Assembly (NCBI GenBank): GCA_965233625.1
Contig: OZ247499.1
Location: 2,232,001-2,296,000, forward strand
Reading direction: 5' to 3'
Length of the DNA: 64,000 bases
Source: G965233625 sp965233625
Lineage (GTDB): Bacteria > Planctomycetota > Planctomycetia > Pirellulales > Pirellulaceae
Positions 8,698 through 17,889 of this stretch are shown piece after piece. The notes below the pieces were generated by a model that did no database searches, was not told the origin of the DNA, and was given only the letters and a program-made list of their open reading frames with translations. A program made the position numbers and the translations under genes. How positions within the stretch are numbered: position 1 is the first letter of the stretch; each line of letters starts with the position of its first letter.

Positions 8698-10026
8698 TTG
8701 GCGGATGCGGTTGAATCGTTGCGTTTTGGAGCCATTCCTTTGCGTTTTCTACGTTCGAGGTCTGATAAGACCCGCACATACCAGGCCGGCGCCGTTCTAG
8801 AGCGGCTGGTCGCTGCTGGGACGCATGACTTCTGCCCCTGGGCGAACCGGTATGTCTACTGGTTGAAGCAGCCCATTGGCTGGTTTATCGCAGGTGTTTT
8901 TGCGGCAGCGTTAACGGCTTACTATCTGGAACCGCAGATGTGGGTCGTCCTAGGTGCACTGGTGGGTGTGACATTGCTGGGCGTTGTGTGGCCGTGGCTC
9001 GCAATGCGCGGCGCCACCGCAGAACTAAGCTTCGACCGGCGCCGCTGCCGTGAAGGAGAGCCTGTTACCGTCCGGTTGAAGGTGATGAATTCATGGCCGC
9101 TGCCGCTGTGGGGCCTAGCTATCGAGAATGGCTTTTTCGTCGTCAAAGACCAGGACGGCGAAACCGAACGGCCGCTGGCGGCGATTGAACGCGTTTCCGG
9201 CTGGAGCTGTTCGGAATTCGCGTTCGAGTTTACACCTGCTTCGCGCGGCGTTTATCCACGCCAGGTGGTTCAGCTCGCGACAGGTTTCCCGTTTGGCATC
9301 TGGCGTTGCTCGAAAGAGGCGCCTGTCGACGGCGAACTGCTGGTGTGGCCGGCAACAACCAACCTGATGTCGATCCCGGCTTTACGCGGAGACATTGCCG
9401 ATGTGATCGGTGCATTGTTCGACCGGTCAGGGTACGAGGGAGATGTCATCGGCGCGCGGCAATACCGGCCCGGCGACACGCTTCGTAGTATCCACTGGGC
9501 ACATTCTGCGCGTCGTGAATCGATGGTGGTCACCGAGCGGCAAGCTGCTGCCAGACAGCCAGTGGTGGTAAGCGTTGATCTTGCCGCGTTTGTTAGAGAA
9601 ACCGGTGGCACATCTGCTGCCACGCTGGAAACGGCCATCCGGGTGGCGGCAAGTATTGCCCGCGAATTCCACACCCACCATGCAGAGGTCCGGTTCATCA
9701 TTGGCGAACTGGACTTCGTACTCGAACCAGGGACTGCGGGACTTCACCGCCTGTTAGACGCGTTGGCGCGTTTTCAACAGGCAGAGTCGAAACTTGACCA
9801 GTTGCCATCGTTTGACCGTCGCAGCTTGGCGATCGTGGTGACCGTTCCTTCAAAGTGTGACTACTACCGCCAGATTCACGCGCCGGCGCTGCGGGTGCTG
9901 ATTGACAACGATGCCTCTTCTGAACCTCGCGAGAATGCGTGGATAACGATTGACGCTTCAGCGAAAGAAGATGGCCAACTCCGCGGACAATGGGAGCGTG
10001 CCTGTCATGCAAGCATGGCCAAGTAA
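8698..10026 (+). CDS. DUF58 domain protein (MoxR/transglutaminase partner)
   Basis: This is a membrane-anchored DUF58 protein of about 442 residues. Two transmembrane segments lie near residues 60-105 (GWFIAGVFAAALTAYYL and WVVLGALVGVTLLGVVW). An extracytoplasmic beta region follows, then the diagnostic DUF58 motif with R..Y.PGD..R.IHW near 250-270, leading into a vWA-like fold. DUF58 proteins are typically encoded with MoxR AAA ATPases and transglutaminase-like membrane proteins, as here, and are thought to act with MoxR as a chaperone-like complex. The start at TTG 8698 is uncertain: ACAGGA lies 5 nt upstream, and no in-frame ATG occurs before the membrane segments. Confidence 0.85.
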   Translation: MADAVESLRFGAIPLRFLRSRSDKTRTYQAGAVLERLVAAGTHDFCPWANRYVYWLKQPIGWFIAGVFAAALTAYYLEPQMWVVLGALVGVTLLGVVWPWLAMRGATAELSFDRRRCREGEPVTVRLKVMNSWPLPLWGLAIENGFFVVKDQDGETERPLAAIERVSGWSCSEFAFEFTPASRGVYPRQVVQLATGFPFGIWRCSKEAPVDGELLVWPATTNLMSIPALRGDIADVIGALFDRSGYEGDVIGARQYRPGDTLRSIHWAHSARRESMVVTERQAAARQPVVVSVDLAAFVRETGGTSAATLETAIRVAASIAREFHTHHAEVRFIIGELDFVLEPGTAGLHRLLDALARFQQAESKLDQLPSFDRRSLAIVVTVPSKCDYYRQIHAPALRVLIDNDASSEPRENAWITIDASAKEDGQLRGQWERACHASMAK

Positions 10027-12358
10027 CAAAGTTCCGCGGTTCGACACGCTGGTGCTGGCGCTGCTTGCCGGCGTCACGGTAGTGCTCGTCCGCGCGCAAT
10101 CCAATGCCAGTCCCACCGTGCTGACGATCCGTGCTACGGTTGAAATTATATTGCTCACGGCCTTCGCCGTAACGACGCGTTACCGGGTTCAATCGCGTCA
10201 GCAGGCGCTCCGGGTGGTGGTTGTGCTGACGACCGTGGGCGTGCTCTATCCGTTCGCCGCGGAGTTTGTGCTGCGTCTCTTCATGGGCGGGTCAGAACCG
10301 CTGGAACTGTTGATGCTTTCCAGCATGCTGGCGGCAGCCATCGTGTTGGCCACCTTTAGCGTTCTGCCACGGCTGGGCGGTACGGCAGTGTTGCTTTGCA
10401 GCTTTCTTATGCTGTTCACCGTTGTTATGGGCGGAAGTTATGTGCTGCTGATGCAGGCCCTGGCCGGGGTGTTCGGGGTGTGCGCCTTGTGGTGGCTCAT
10501 GGGCGCCTACTGGGAAGGGCTGGCCGGAGCTTCGGTCGCGCGGAATGTGCAGCGGAAAATACCTATCCGGCTCACGGTTCTCGGCGGAACGCTTATCGTG
10601 CTGATAGCCGTCACGTGCCTGGCAGCCGCAACGGGCACATCTTCGACCATTGCTCTGGCGGGCTTCATGCCAACTTCCGGCGGATCGCAGTGGTACGATC
10701 CGCAGGCGCAATCTGGCGTCGGCAACGGCGATGCACTGGTGGCCGGCACTGAACAGGCGCAAAGCTTCGGGCCGGTGGAGAGCGAACTGTTTGCCGATTC
10801 GGATATGCCGTCTCTGTACGACGTGTTCAACGACATGATCGGCGAGCCACCCAAGAAGAAGCAGCAGCGGAATATCGCACTGTCTTCAAACGATGTGCAG
10901 GGAAACGATCAACGCATGGCCGTGTCACAGAAAAGCGGCCGTGAATTCTCAGCCGTGCGACGCAAGGTCCAGCGGCGTAAGAGAACATTGGAGGACCGTA
11001 AGGCTCCCGCCATGATGTATGTCGTAGGGCGGACGCCGCTGCATCTGGCGCTGGAGCGCTTCGACTCGTTCGACGGCAGAACATGGTCCGTCTCCACGCC
11101 GCGTACCACGGCAACCGAACGTAAGCCGTCGCTCCCTATTACGACATCAAACGGCAAGCCGTGGGCCCAGGTGATGAAGGACGGCGCCTCGACGTTGCAT
11201 CGCGGCTGGGAGCCGCACGCCATCAAGATTATCAACCTGAAGACAAACCGCATACCTTCTCCGCCGCAGCTTTCCGCCGTCCATATTGACCGCGTTGACA
11301 AGGAAGACTTCTACGGGTGGGCTGAAGACGGAACCGTTTACATGCCGGTTCGCAAGAGCATTCCGCAACTCACCGTGATACGGGTGCGTTCGCAGGGCGT
11401 TCAGTTGCAGCAGCTACGGGATTCGTCAACTCATCTACCAGATTGGCCCACCGAACGCCTTGCAGAAGATCACCTTGCCCGCCGGCGGCTGGAAGAATGG
11501 ACACGGGGCATTGCGCCAGGCTGGCGGCAGGTAGAAGCGGTCGTCGCCCGGCTACGCGAAGATTTCACGGTTGATCCGCAGACGCATGCTCCGGCGGACT
11601 GTCACGATGTTGTCACTCATTTTCTAACGGCGCGTCGTGGTCCCGGTTATCTATTCGCCACTACAGCCGCCGTCATGATCCGGGAACTAGGTTATCAGAC
11701 GCGGCTAACCGGCGGCTTTTACGCACGCACCGAGCGGTTTGATCACCGTGCCGGTCAGACCACCGTTCTGGCTGAAGATGCACACGTCTGGGTCGAAGTA
11801 CGCGCGTCCGGCGCCTGGCTGACCGTCGAACCAACGCCCGGCTACGAACCACCACGCGAGTATCTTTCGTGGAGCCAGCAAGCCGCTCTGCTCGGCTGGG
11901 AACTGTGCCGTTGGGCCTACCACAACGCGTTCTGGCTTTTACTCGGCGCGGCAGCCACGGTCCTGCTGTGGGTGACGCGTAAGCGATGCCTGGATGCGGT
12001 TTTCGCTGCCGTCTTTTATCTCGCAGGTTGTGGCAGCTCCCGCCGTCGCGTGTTGTGGACACTGCGACTGCTTGAGTGGCGGGGCTGGCTGGCTGGCAAC
12101 GCCCGGCGCCGCACCGATGCGCTACACACCTGGTACGGCTCACTCGCACCGGTTCTGTCGGCCGATGGTTCGCATTGCCTGCATGAATTGCTGCAGCACG
12201 CCGAACGCTCTTTGTATTCACCGCATAACGCCAGTGGGGCTGATGATGCTCCTTCTCCAGAAATCAATCAGATATGCAGCGCCGTCGCGCGGCATATCAG
12301 TGTTGCCTGTTTTGAGCAGGCCGGACCACGAATGACGCGTCGTCCGCTTCCCGCATGA
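9971..12358 (+). CDS. Transglutaminase-like membrane protein with catalytic Cys replaced by Gly
   Basis: The N-terminal third consists of several transmembrane helices, as in TgpA-type proteins (DUF3488-like), followed by an extracytoplasmic region and a transglutaminase core near residues 540-630. One further transmembrane helix and a cytoplasmic tail end it. In the core, the sequence RRGPGYLFA aligns with the canonical RRGFCGHYA, so the nucleophilic Cys position is Gly (codon 11645-11647). The downstream His (DAHVWVEV) and the acidic position (VEPTPGY) are kept. This predicts a non-catalytic domain. I chose ATG 9971 because GAAAGAAG precedes it; the gene overlaps the DUF58 end by about 55 bp and overlaps the MoxR start by 4 bp. 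Confidence 0.85.
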   Translation: MANSADNGSVPVMQAWPSNKVPRFDTLVLALLAGVTVVLVRAQSNASPTVLTIRATVEIILLTAFAVTTRYRVQSRQQALRVVVVLTTVGVLYPFAAEFVLRLFMGGSEPLELLMLSSMLAAAIVLATFSVLPRLGGTAVLLCSFLMLFTVVMGGSYVLLMQALAGVFGVCALWWLMGAYWEGLAGASVARNVQRKIPIRLTVLGGTLIVLIAVTCLAAATGTSSTIALAGFMPTSGGSQWYDPQAQSGVGNGDALVAGTEQAQSFGPVESELFADSDMPSLYDVFNDMIGEPPKKKQQRNIALSSNDVQGNDQRMAVSQKSGREFSAVRRKVQRRKRTLEDRKAPAMMYVVGRTPLHLALERFDSFDGRTWSVSTPRTTATERKPSLPITTSNGKPWAQVMKDGASTLHRGWEPHAIKIINLKTNRIPSPPQLSAVHIDRVDKEDFYGWAEDGTVYMPVRKSIPQLTVIRVRSQGVQLQQLRDSSTHLPDWPTERLAEDHLARRRLEEWTRGIAPGWRQVEAVVARLREDFTVDPQTHAPADCHDVVTHFLTARRGPGYLFATTAAVMIRELGYQTRLTGGFYARTERFDHRAGQTTVLAEDAHVWVEVRASGAWLTVEPTPGYEPPREYLSWSQQAALLGWELCRWAYHNAFWLLLGAAATVLLWVTRKRCLDAVFAAVFYLAGCGSSRRRVLWTLRLLEWRGWLAGNARRRTDALHTWYGSLAPVLSADGSHCLHELLQHAERSLYSPHNASGADDAPSPEINQICSAVARHISVACFEQAGPRMTRRPLPA

Positions 12359-13335
12359 AAGCCCGTATGACAACTATGACCAGCCAGCAGACATCCCCTC
12401 CGCAAAGTGTTGACAGCCGGGACTTCGTTGAGCAGCTCCGCGTTGCTTTGAATCAGGCATTGATCGGTAAAGAAGAGATCGTGGAAATGGTGCTCGCGTG
12501 CCTGCTGGCGCGGGGTCATCTGCTGTTCGATGACCTGCCAGGCCTGGGGAAAACGACCCTTGCCAAGACGCTTGCCCATGCCGTCGGCGGGAATTTCGCG
12601 CGGGTGCAGTGCACGCCGGACCTGCTGCCGGCCGACATCACCGGATTCAATATGTTTGATCAGAAGACGCGGGAGTTCGAGTTCCGCCGCGGCCCTGTCT
12701 TCTCCGATGTACTGCTGGCAGACGAAATCAACCGCGCGACACCGCGGTCGCAAAGCGCGCTGTTTGAAGCTATGGCGGAACGACAGGTCACCATCGACAG
12801 CCAGACGCATCCACTAAGCCGCAGTTTCTTTGTTATTGCCACGCAAAACCCGGTCGAAAGCCACGGCGCCTATCCATTGCCCGAGGCGCAACTCGACCGC
12901 TTTGCCATGAAACTACGGATCGGCTACCCGGATAGGGACAGCGAACTAGAACTGCTGACGGTTAACACTGGTGTGATCGACCGCGAGCAGCACCTTACAG
13001 AACCCGTCGTTACGCCCTCGCAACTGGGTGATCTACAACAGCAAGTCGCGGAAATTGAATCCGCCGAAAAGGTGAAGGCGTATCTTGTGGACCTGGGCCG
13101 GGCGACACGCGAGCATCGCGAAATTGCACTCGGCCTCAGTCCGCGCGGTTTGATTACCTGGCTACGGGTCGCCCAGGCGCGTGCGTTTCTGCATCAACGA
13201 AATTTTGTCACGCCGGATGACATTCAACAGGTCGCCGTTCCCGTTCTCGAAGTACGCCTTGCCGGCGAGTTTGATGACGCTGGCAGTGTGATTGAAGACA
13301 TTCTCCGTTCAGTGGATGTGCCTGTTTTCAGCTGA
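12355..13335 (+). CDS. MoxR-family AAA+ ATPase
   Basis: This is a MoxR-type AAA+ ATPase of 326 residues, close to the family norm, with Walker A LPGLGKTT near residue 61 and Walker B LLADEINRA near 120. The sensor and arginine-finger region ATQNPVES..YPLPEAQLDRF is typical, and the AAA-lid ends the protein. MoxR ATPases work with vWA/DUF58 proteins, probably to mature or insert partners. ATGA overlap with the preceding gene indicates coupling. The gene order DUF58-transglutaminase-MoxR differs from the more usual MoxR-first order. Confidence 0.93.
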   Translation: MKARMTTMTSQQTSPPQSVDSRDFVEQLRVALNQALIGKEEIVEMVLACLLARGHLLFDDLPGLGKTTLAKTLAHAVGGNFARVQCTPDLLPADITGFNMFDQKTREFEFRRGPVFSDVLLADEINRATPRSQSALFEAMAERQVTIDSQTHPLSRSFFVIATQNPVESHGAYPLPEAQLDRFAMKLRIGYPDRDSELELLTVNTGVIDREQHLTEPVVTPSQLGDLQQQVAEIESAEKVKAYLVDLGRATREHREIALGLSPRGLITWLRVAQARAFLHQRNFVTPDDIQQVAVPVLEVRLAGEFDDAGSVIEDILRSVDVPVFS

Positions 13336-13411
13336 CGTAAAGTGCACTGGTCGCGCCGATGAGGCGTCACTCCACACAACCTTCAAGCGGTGGATTGTGA
13401 GTTTATCGCCA

Positions 13412-14026
13412 ATGTCAAAACTCCTTCAATGGACCAGGCTGTTCGCAAAGCCTGTTGCCTTTGCCATCTTGCTGATTCCGGTTGCTGGCTGTGGCGATTC
13501 AGCAGGCCTCAGCAATTCCCACCAGCACGGTCACAGCAGCGGCCACGCTCATTCGCACGATCATGAAAATGAGGAAGTAAACGCACTTCATGGTGGCCGC
13601 TTAACGTCTATCGGGCACACGCATCATGCAAGCGGCGAACAACACTTTTTCGCAGAAGTGATGCCAGTCGTCGATCAGGAAATCACCATCTACCTGCTGA
13701 CAAAGAATGAAACCGGCAGGGGGATTGAGTTCGCGGTCGATGAAACAGAAATACCCGCCTACGCTGCCTCGCGTAAAACTGTATCGTCCAGCGCATATCC
13801 CGCCGTCTTCAAGCAGCAGGGCAAGGCGCCATCGGCAAAGTTTGTTGCCAGCGTGCCCGAACTGCTTCAGGACCGCGGAACCCTATCGGTTGTTGTTCCC
13901 AGGATATTACTTGGCGGCCAGCGGCGTAGCTTTAGTTTCGACACGTTTGTTGCAGAAACAGAGGATGACGCTGTTGAAGAAAGACCGGTAGCCGCGGAAT
14001 CGCCAGGAAGGAAGCCTGCTTTGTGA
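13412..14026 (+). CDS. His-rich lipoprotein, putative metal-binding
   Basis: From the ATG at 13412 the product has a lipoprotein signal ending in the lipobox IPVAGC, so the mature protein begins at the Cys. Directly after it come two His clusters (HQHGHSSGHAHSHDH, then GHTHHASGEQHF). The remaining 140 residues look like a small beta-sandwich with no recognised family. The position immediately before a permease, whose GTG start overlaps its stop (GTGA), suggests a periplasmic or outer-surface metal-binding partner. In-frame codons back to 13292 lie inside the moxR end and are unlikely to be used. Confidence 0.7.
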   Translation: MSKLLQWTRLFAKPVAFAILLIPVAGCGDSAGLSNSHQHGHSSGHAHSHDHENEEVNALHGGRLTSIGHTHHASGEQHFFAEVMPVVDQEITIYLLTKNETGRGIEFAVDETEIPAYAASRKTVSSSAYPAVFKQQGKAPSAKFVASVPELLQDRGTLSVVVPRILLGGQRRSFSFDTFVAETEDDAVEERPVAAESPGRKPAL

Positions 14027-15651
14027 ACATCCTTTTTCACTTGTTGGCGGATGCCGGTAGTCCAGGGTATGAGGGCGTCTTTGCGGATCTTCATACAACA
14101 GTCTGGAGCGCTATTCTGCGTATGACGCAGGCCATTGTGGCGGCAGCGTCATTCCTGGTAGCTGGTGTTTTCGCCGCTGGTGCTTTACGCGGCATGGTCG
14201 GCGCGCAACGCATGCGAAGCTTGCTTGGAGTTGGTCACTGGTCCGGACCGTTGCGTGCGTGGGCGTTGGGCGTGCTGTTGCCCGTCTGTTCATTAGGCGC
14301 CATTCCGATGGCAAGAGAACTGCGGCGCGCCGGCGTGCCAAGTGGCACCGTTCTGAGTTTCGTGCTTGTGGCTCCCGTGTTGAACCCAGTATCAGTTATT
14401 TACGGGCTAAGCCATATCGAACCGGTAATGCTCCTTTACTTCGCCGCAGGCACCTTCCTTGTTTCTGTTGGCACTGGGGCCATCTGGAACCGTCTGATCG
14501 CCAGTCGCCAGGATAAGGATCCTCAGCAGTTAGAACGTGCACCAGTCGAAAGCGTTGACCGCTTGAAGGTGGCCGCACACACCGCTGCAACCACGCTGAC
14601 CGGCCCTGCCATCATTGACTACGGTCTTGCGGTTCTGGCTGTTGGTTTTCTAGGTGCGTTTCTCCCGCATGGCGCACTGCAGACCGGGCTGACGCGCGAC
14701 AATCCATTGGCGCCGGTCATCATGGGCGTGATTGCAATTCCCGTGTATGTCACGCCCACCGAGGTGATGATGCACTTCGGTCATATCGTCAACGATGGCT
14801 ATTCACTGGGGGCGGCGTTTTCGCTCATCGTGCTCGGCGCCGGGGCGAACGTGGGCGTAGCGAACTGGGTCCGTCGCGATTACGGTTTGAAAGCACTCGG
14901 GCTATTCGTGCTGCTGCTGATAGGTTCGACCCTGGTGATCGGGCTGACGGCGGATCGCACGATCATCAGCGGTGCTGCTGACCAGACAGACCACACACAT
15001 GCTTTTGACCCGTTCACCCGGCTCTCGTCGGTAAACTCCACCGGGTCAACCATCGAGTGGCTTGCCTTGACGGTTTATGAGGAACTGACACCTGACCGGC
15101 TTGCCGGAATTGTGCTGTTGATTCTTATGGCGGGCGCCGGGCTAATGCTACGGATGGTCCCCTCGTGGCGGAGTGTCGGCCATCTCGTGAAATCAGATAA
15201 GAAGGAAACGGTCTCCACCAGGAAGTGGGATCCTGCCCTCTCTCCTTTTCAGCTCTACATTGCGACGGCGTCTGCCGTGCTGATCGCGGCAGTGGTCGGA
15301 CTGTACATCTATTATCCTCCTACCGGTGATCTGTTTGGCGACATGGCCAATATCCGCGTCAATCTCTACGACGCGCTGCGGGAAGAAGACAGTCGCGAAG
15401 CACTACGCCGGCTGAGGCAGTTACGCGGGCGGGCGGAGAAGCTTCCGGCTAGTGTCAAGATCCGCTTTGGCGATCTTACTCCGCAGCAACAGAAGAGTGT
15501 GGACGAAGTGCTTTACAGCATCAACACGCTCGAAGATTTTCTTGAAGCAGGGAAACTACGCGAGTCAATGATCCTAAAGTCTCATCTCGAAGATTCTTAC
15601 ATGAGTTGTGTCCGGGAGTTCAGGGATCAGAACACCGCGTACGGAAAATGA
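14023..15651 (+). CDS. COG0701/DUF318-type permease with C-terminal helical domain (1)
   Basis: This is a 542-residue polytopic membrane protein. The motif LLPVCSLGAIPMARELRRAG (residues 86-105), with NPVSV at 121-125, is the hallmark of the UPF0718/COG0701 permeases. Here CSLG stands in place of the usual CSCG. A second related half (AIPVYVTPTEVMM, then GAGANVG) follows near 235-280. A loop carries HTHAFDPF near 325. After a last helix and a YYPP motif comes an extramembrane helical domain of about 100 residues not typical of the family. Better-known members are implicated in metalloid or metal export; the substrate here is unknown. It is coupled to the upstream His-rich lipoprotein. Confidence 0.8.
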   Translation: MNILFHLLADAGSPGYEGVFADLHTTVWSAILRMTQAIVAAASFLVAGVFAAGALRGMVGAQRMRSLLGVGHWSGPLRAWALGVLLPVCSLGAIPMARELRRAGVPSGTVLSFVLVAPVLNPVSVIYGLSHIEPVMLLYFAAGTFLVSVGTGAIWNRLIASRQDKDPQQLERAPVESVDRLKVAAHTAATTLTGPAIIDYGLAVLAVGFLGAFLPHGALQTGLTRDNPLAPVIMGVIAIPVYVTPTEVMMHFGHIVNDGYSLGAAFSLIVLGAGANVGVANWVRRDYGLKALGLFVLLLIGSTLVIGLTADRTIISGAADQTDHTHAFDPFTRLSSVNSTGSTIEWLALTVYEELTPDRLAGIVLLILMAGAGLMLRMVPSWRSVGHLVKSDKKETVSTRKWDPALSPFQLYIATASAVLIAAVVGLYIYYPPTGDLFGDMANIRVNLYDALREEDSREALRRLRQLRGRAEKLPASVKIRFGDLTPQQQKSVDEVLYSINTLEDFLEAGKLRESMILKSHLEDSYMSCVREFRDQNTAYGK

Positions 15652-15679
15652 ATCACCTTTACCAATACGGAAACTGAAA

Positions 15680-16267
15680 ATGACCCAATTCTCCGGCGCA
15701 AAGTCACTTCGCAGGAGCGTTCCCCAGCGTACGATGCGGGCGGCTGCGATCTCATGTCTGCTGCTGCTTGTCGCTGGTTGTTCACCCGGCGAGACGGAAG
15801 AACCGGAGCATCACTTCCCGCCGCATCAGCCGGTTAACTTCCAGGCTGCGGTCGTGCGGATGCAGCAGGTTCATGAAGAGATTCTTGCGGGGCCTTTGAA
15901 GCAACGCGAAGTGAAATCGTCGCGCGTCGATCCGCATGCAGAAGAGGGCCATGAAGAGCATTCGCTGCTTGATCCGCTTGAAGAGATGGCGGACCTGGTG
16001 CGGTGGCTTCCAGAACTCGCCGCCGACACGGATCTCGAAGAAGCTCCGTGGAACAAAGTGCATGCCGCTTCTATCCAGTTGGAGAAGATCGTCTCCCACG
16101 CCTCGATGCACGATGGCGAAGAACGACGCAGCATCTACATGAAAGAATCAGAAGCAGTTCAGCAGCAACTGAAAGTGCTTGAGCAGACAAGCCAACTGCT
16201 TCCGCCCGAAGACACGCCACATCCAGCCGGATCAGAAACACAGCCCGGCACAGAGCCGGAAGCGTAA
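15680..16267 (+). CDS. Lipoprotein with His/Glu-rich helical domain
   Basis: From ATG 15680 the product has a lipoprotein signal (LLLLVAGC) and a mature part of about 160 residues predicted to be mostly helical. It carries EEPEHHFPPHQ near the N-terminus and DPHAEEGHEEHS in the middle. It starts 28 nt after the permease stop and lies between the two paralogous permeases. The spacing of its amphipathic helices resembles the C-terminal domains of both permeases, so it may belong to the same helical-bundle family; this is inference. No named family is recognised. Confidence 0.65.
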   Translation: MTQFSGAKSLRRSVPQRTMRAAAISCLLLLVAGCSPGETEEPEHHFPPHQPVNFQAAVVRMQQVHEEILAGPLKQREVKSSRVDPHAEEGHEEHSLLDPLEEMADLVRWLPELAADTDLEEAPWNKVHAASIQLEKIVSHASMHDGEERRSIYMKESEAVQQQLKVLEQTSQLLPPEDTPHPAGSETQPGTEPEA

Positions 16268-16328
16268 TCACGCGTTCGCCACTCTTCTCAACTCATACTC
16301 ATCAACTAGAAACCGGGAATAAAACTAG

Positions 16329-17855
16329 ATGGAAAGCGCAATCGCAGGGGCGTTACTCAGATTCATGCAGGCGCTGGTTCAGGCAGCCCCTACTATCCTG
16401 ATAGGTCTATTCGTCAGTGGCATCTTCCGCCGGCTACTGGGCCATGCGGGCACGCGGCGGTTGTTTGGCGATAACACCTGGCGTTCGCTGCCACAGGCCT
16501 GGCTGATTGGCATGCTGCTGCCTGTCTGTTCGCTGGGGGTCATCCCTGTCGTTCGAGAAATGCGGCGGGCGGGCGTATCGGGCGGGGCGATCCTGGCGTT
16601 TGGCTTAACGGCGCCGCTTTTCAATCCCATTTCGGTGCTCTATGGACTCACGCTTTCCGACCCGGTAGTTATCCTCACCTTCAGCTTCTGCTCACTGCTA
16701 ATCGTGACGGTGATGGGCATCGGATGGGACTGGATATTTCCTGGCACGGCCGCACCCGAGCCAGAGCCGCCAGTGGTCGCGCTGGGCGCGAAACGCATGC
16801 TTTCTGTGGCCGTGTTCGCCGCACGGGAATTGTGTGGACGCACTTCGCTTTACATCCTGGCAGGTCTAGCCGGTGTGGCGCTGCTGAGTCTGATCCTGCC
16901 CCCTGGTTATCTACAAAGCTCCGCGGAGCCCGACGATCCGTGGGCGCCGCTGTTTATGACCGGGATTGCGATTCCCGTGTATGCGACGCCCATGACCGCC
17001 ATGGTGCAGCTCGCGTCGATGTTTCAGCACGGCAACTCCGTCGGCGCCGCCTTCGCACTGCTGACCCTCGGCGCTGGCGCCAATGTGGGCCTAGTCGTGT
17101 GGATGGTCCGCGTTTATGGGGCGCCACGTTCGGCCGTCTGGTTCGCCATGCTGGTGGCCATCGTCATCGGTCTTGCCTACGGCGTTGACGGACCGCTCTA
17201 TCCGCAAGGGGTCGAACCCGCTGGACATACGCACGCCTTCGACGGGTACTGTGCGCCGTCATTTCGCACCAGTAGCTCCGCAACCGTGCAAGCCTGGACG
17301 ATTCTGATTGAGAAGATTGCCCCGCATGAGATCGTAGGAATGGGGTCAGCAGCGGTGCTGCTCGCCGTCGGCTTGGCTCTGTTCATCTGGGACCGTCAAC
17401 AGAAGACCGAAAAATGGCTTGAACAAAAGGCGGATGCGAAGCCAAAACTTGACGTAAGTCTGCCGGCGCCAGTGCTGGGTGGCATATCGCTGGTGGGCAT
17501 GATCGTGCTCAGCGTCCTGGGCTGTTACGTCTATTACCCGCCTCCATCGGAAATCTTCGAGGAAATGCGGCTCATCAACACGACGGTTGAATCCGCCAGT
17601 CTCTCAAAGGACTGGGATGAGGCGATGTACTGGATTCCTATCTACGATGACTGGACCCGCAAGCTTCAAGTCAGCATGTACCTGCGTGGCGAAGAAATGA
17701 CCCCCTACCGCCGCGCGAAGGCCCGTGTGCTACGCGAAAAGCTTGAACTGCTGGAACACGAAGTGGAAGACAAAGAGGTAGAAGAAGCCAAACAACTTGG
17801 CGCCGAGGTTGGCCTCGCCTACCGCCGGATGCGAAAGGCGTTCGCCGTTGATTAG
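16329..17855 (+). CDS. COG0701/DUF318-type permease with C-terminal helical domain (2)
   Basis: This 508-residue protein is a paralogue of the permease at 14023. It shares LLPVCSLGVIPVVREMRRAG (residues 63-82), NPISVLYGL (from 99), AIPVYATPMTAM, GAGANVG, the loop motif HTHAFD near 300 and the YYPP motif before a C-terminal helical domain. The C-terminal domains have diverged more than the membrane core. Two tandem copies suggest a heterodimer. A weak GGGAAT ribosome-binding site precedes ATG 16329. It is the last gene of the run and converges with the TPR gene. Confidence 0.8.
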   Translation: MESAIAGALLRFMQALVQAAPTILIGLFVSGIFRRLLGHAGTRRLFGDNTWRSLPQAWLIGMLLPVCSLGVIPVVREMRRAGVSGGAILAFGLTAPLFNPISVLYGLTLSDPVVILTFSFCSLLIVTVMGIGWDWIFPGTAAPEPEPPVVALGAKRMLSVAVFAARELCGRTSLYILAGLAGVALLSLILPPGYLQSSAEPDDPWAPLFMTGIAIPVYATPMTAMVQLASMFQHGNSVGAAFALLTLGAGANVGLVVWMVRVYGAPRSAVWFAMLVAIVIGLAYGVDGPLYPQGVEPAGHTHAFDGYCAPSFRTSSSATVQAWTILIEKIAPHEIVGMGSAAVLLAVGLALFIWDRQQKTEKWLEQKADAKPKLDVSLPAPVLGGISLVGMIVLSVLGCYVYYPPPSEIFEEMRLINTTVESASLSKDWDEAMYWIPIYDDWTRKLQVSMYLRGEEMTPYRRAKARVLREKLELLEHEVEDKEVEEAKQLGAEVGLAYRRMRKAFAVD

Positions 17856-17889
17856 AATTCCCCCAATTGATTCAGCGCCCGCGCCGTTT

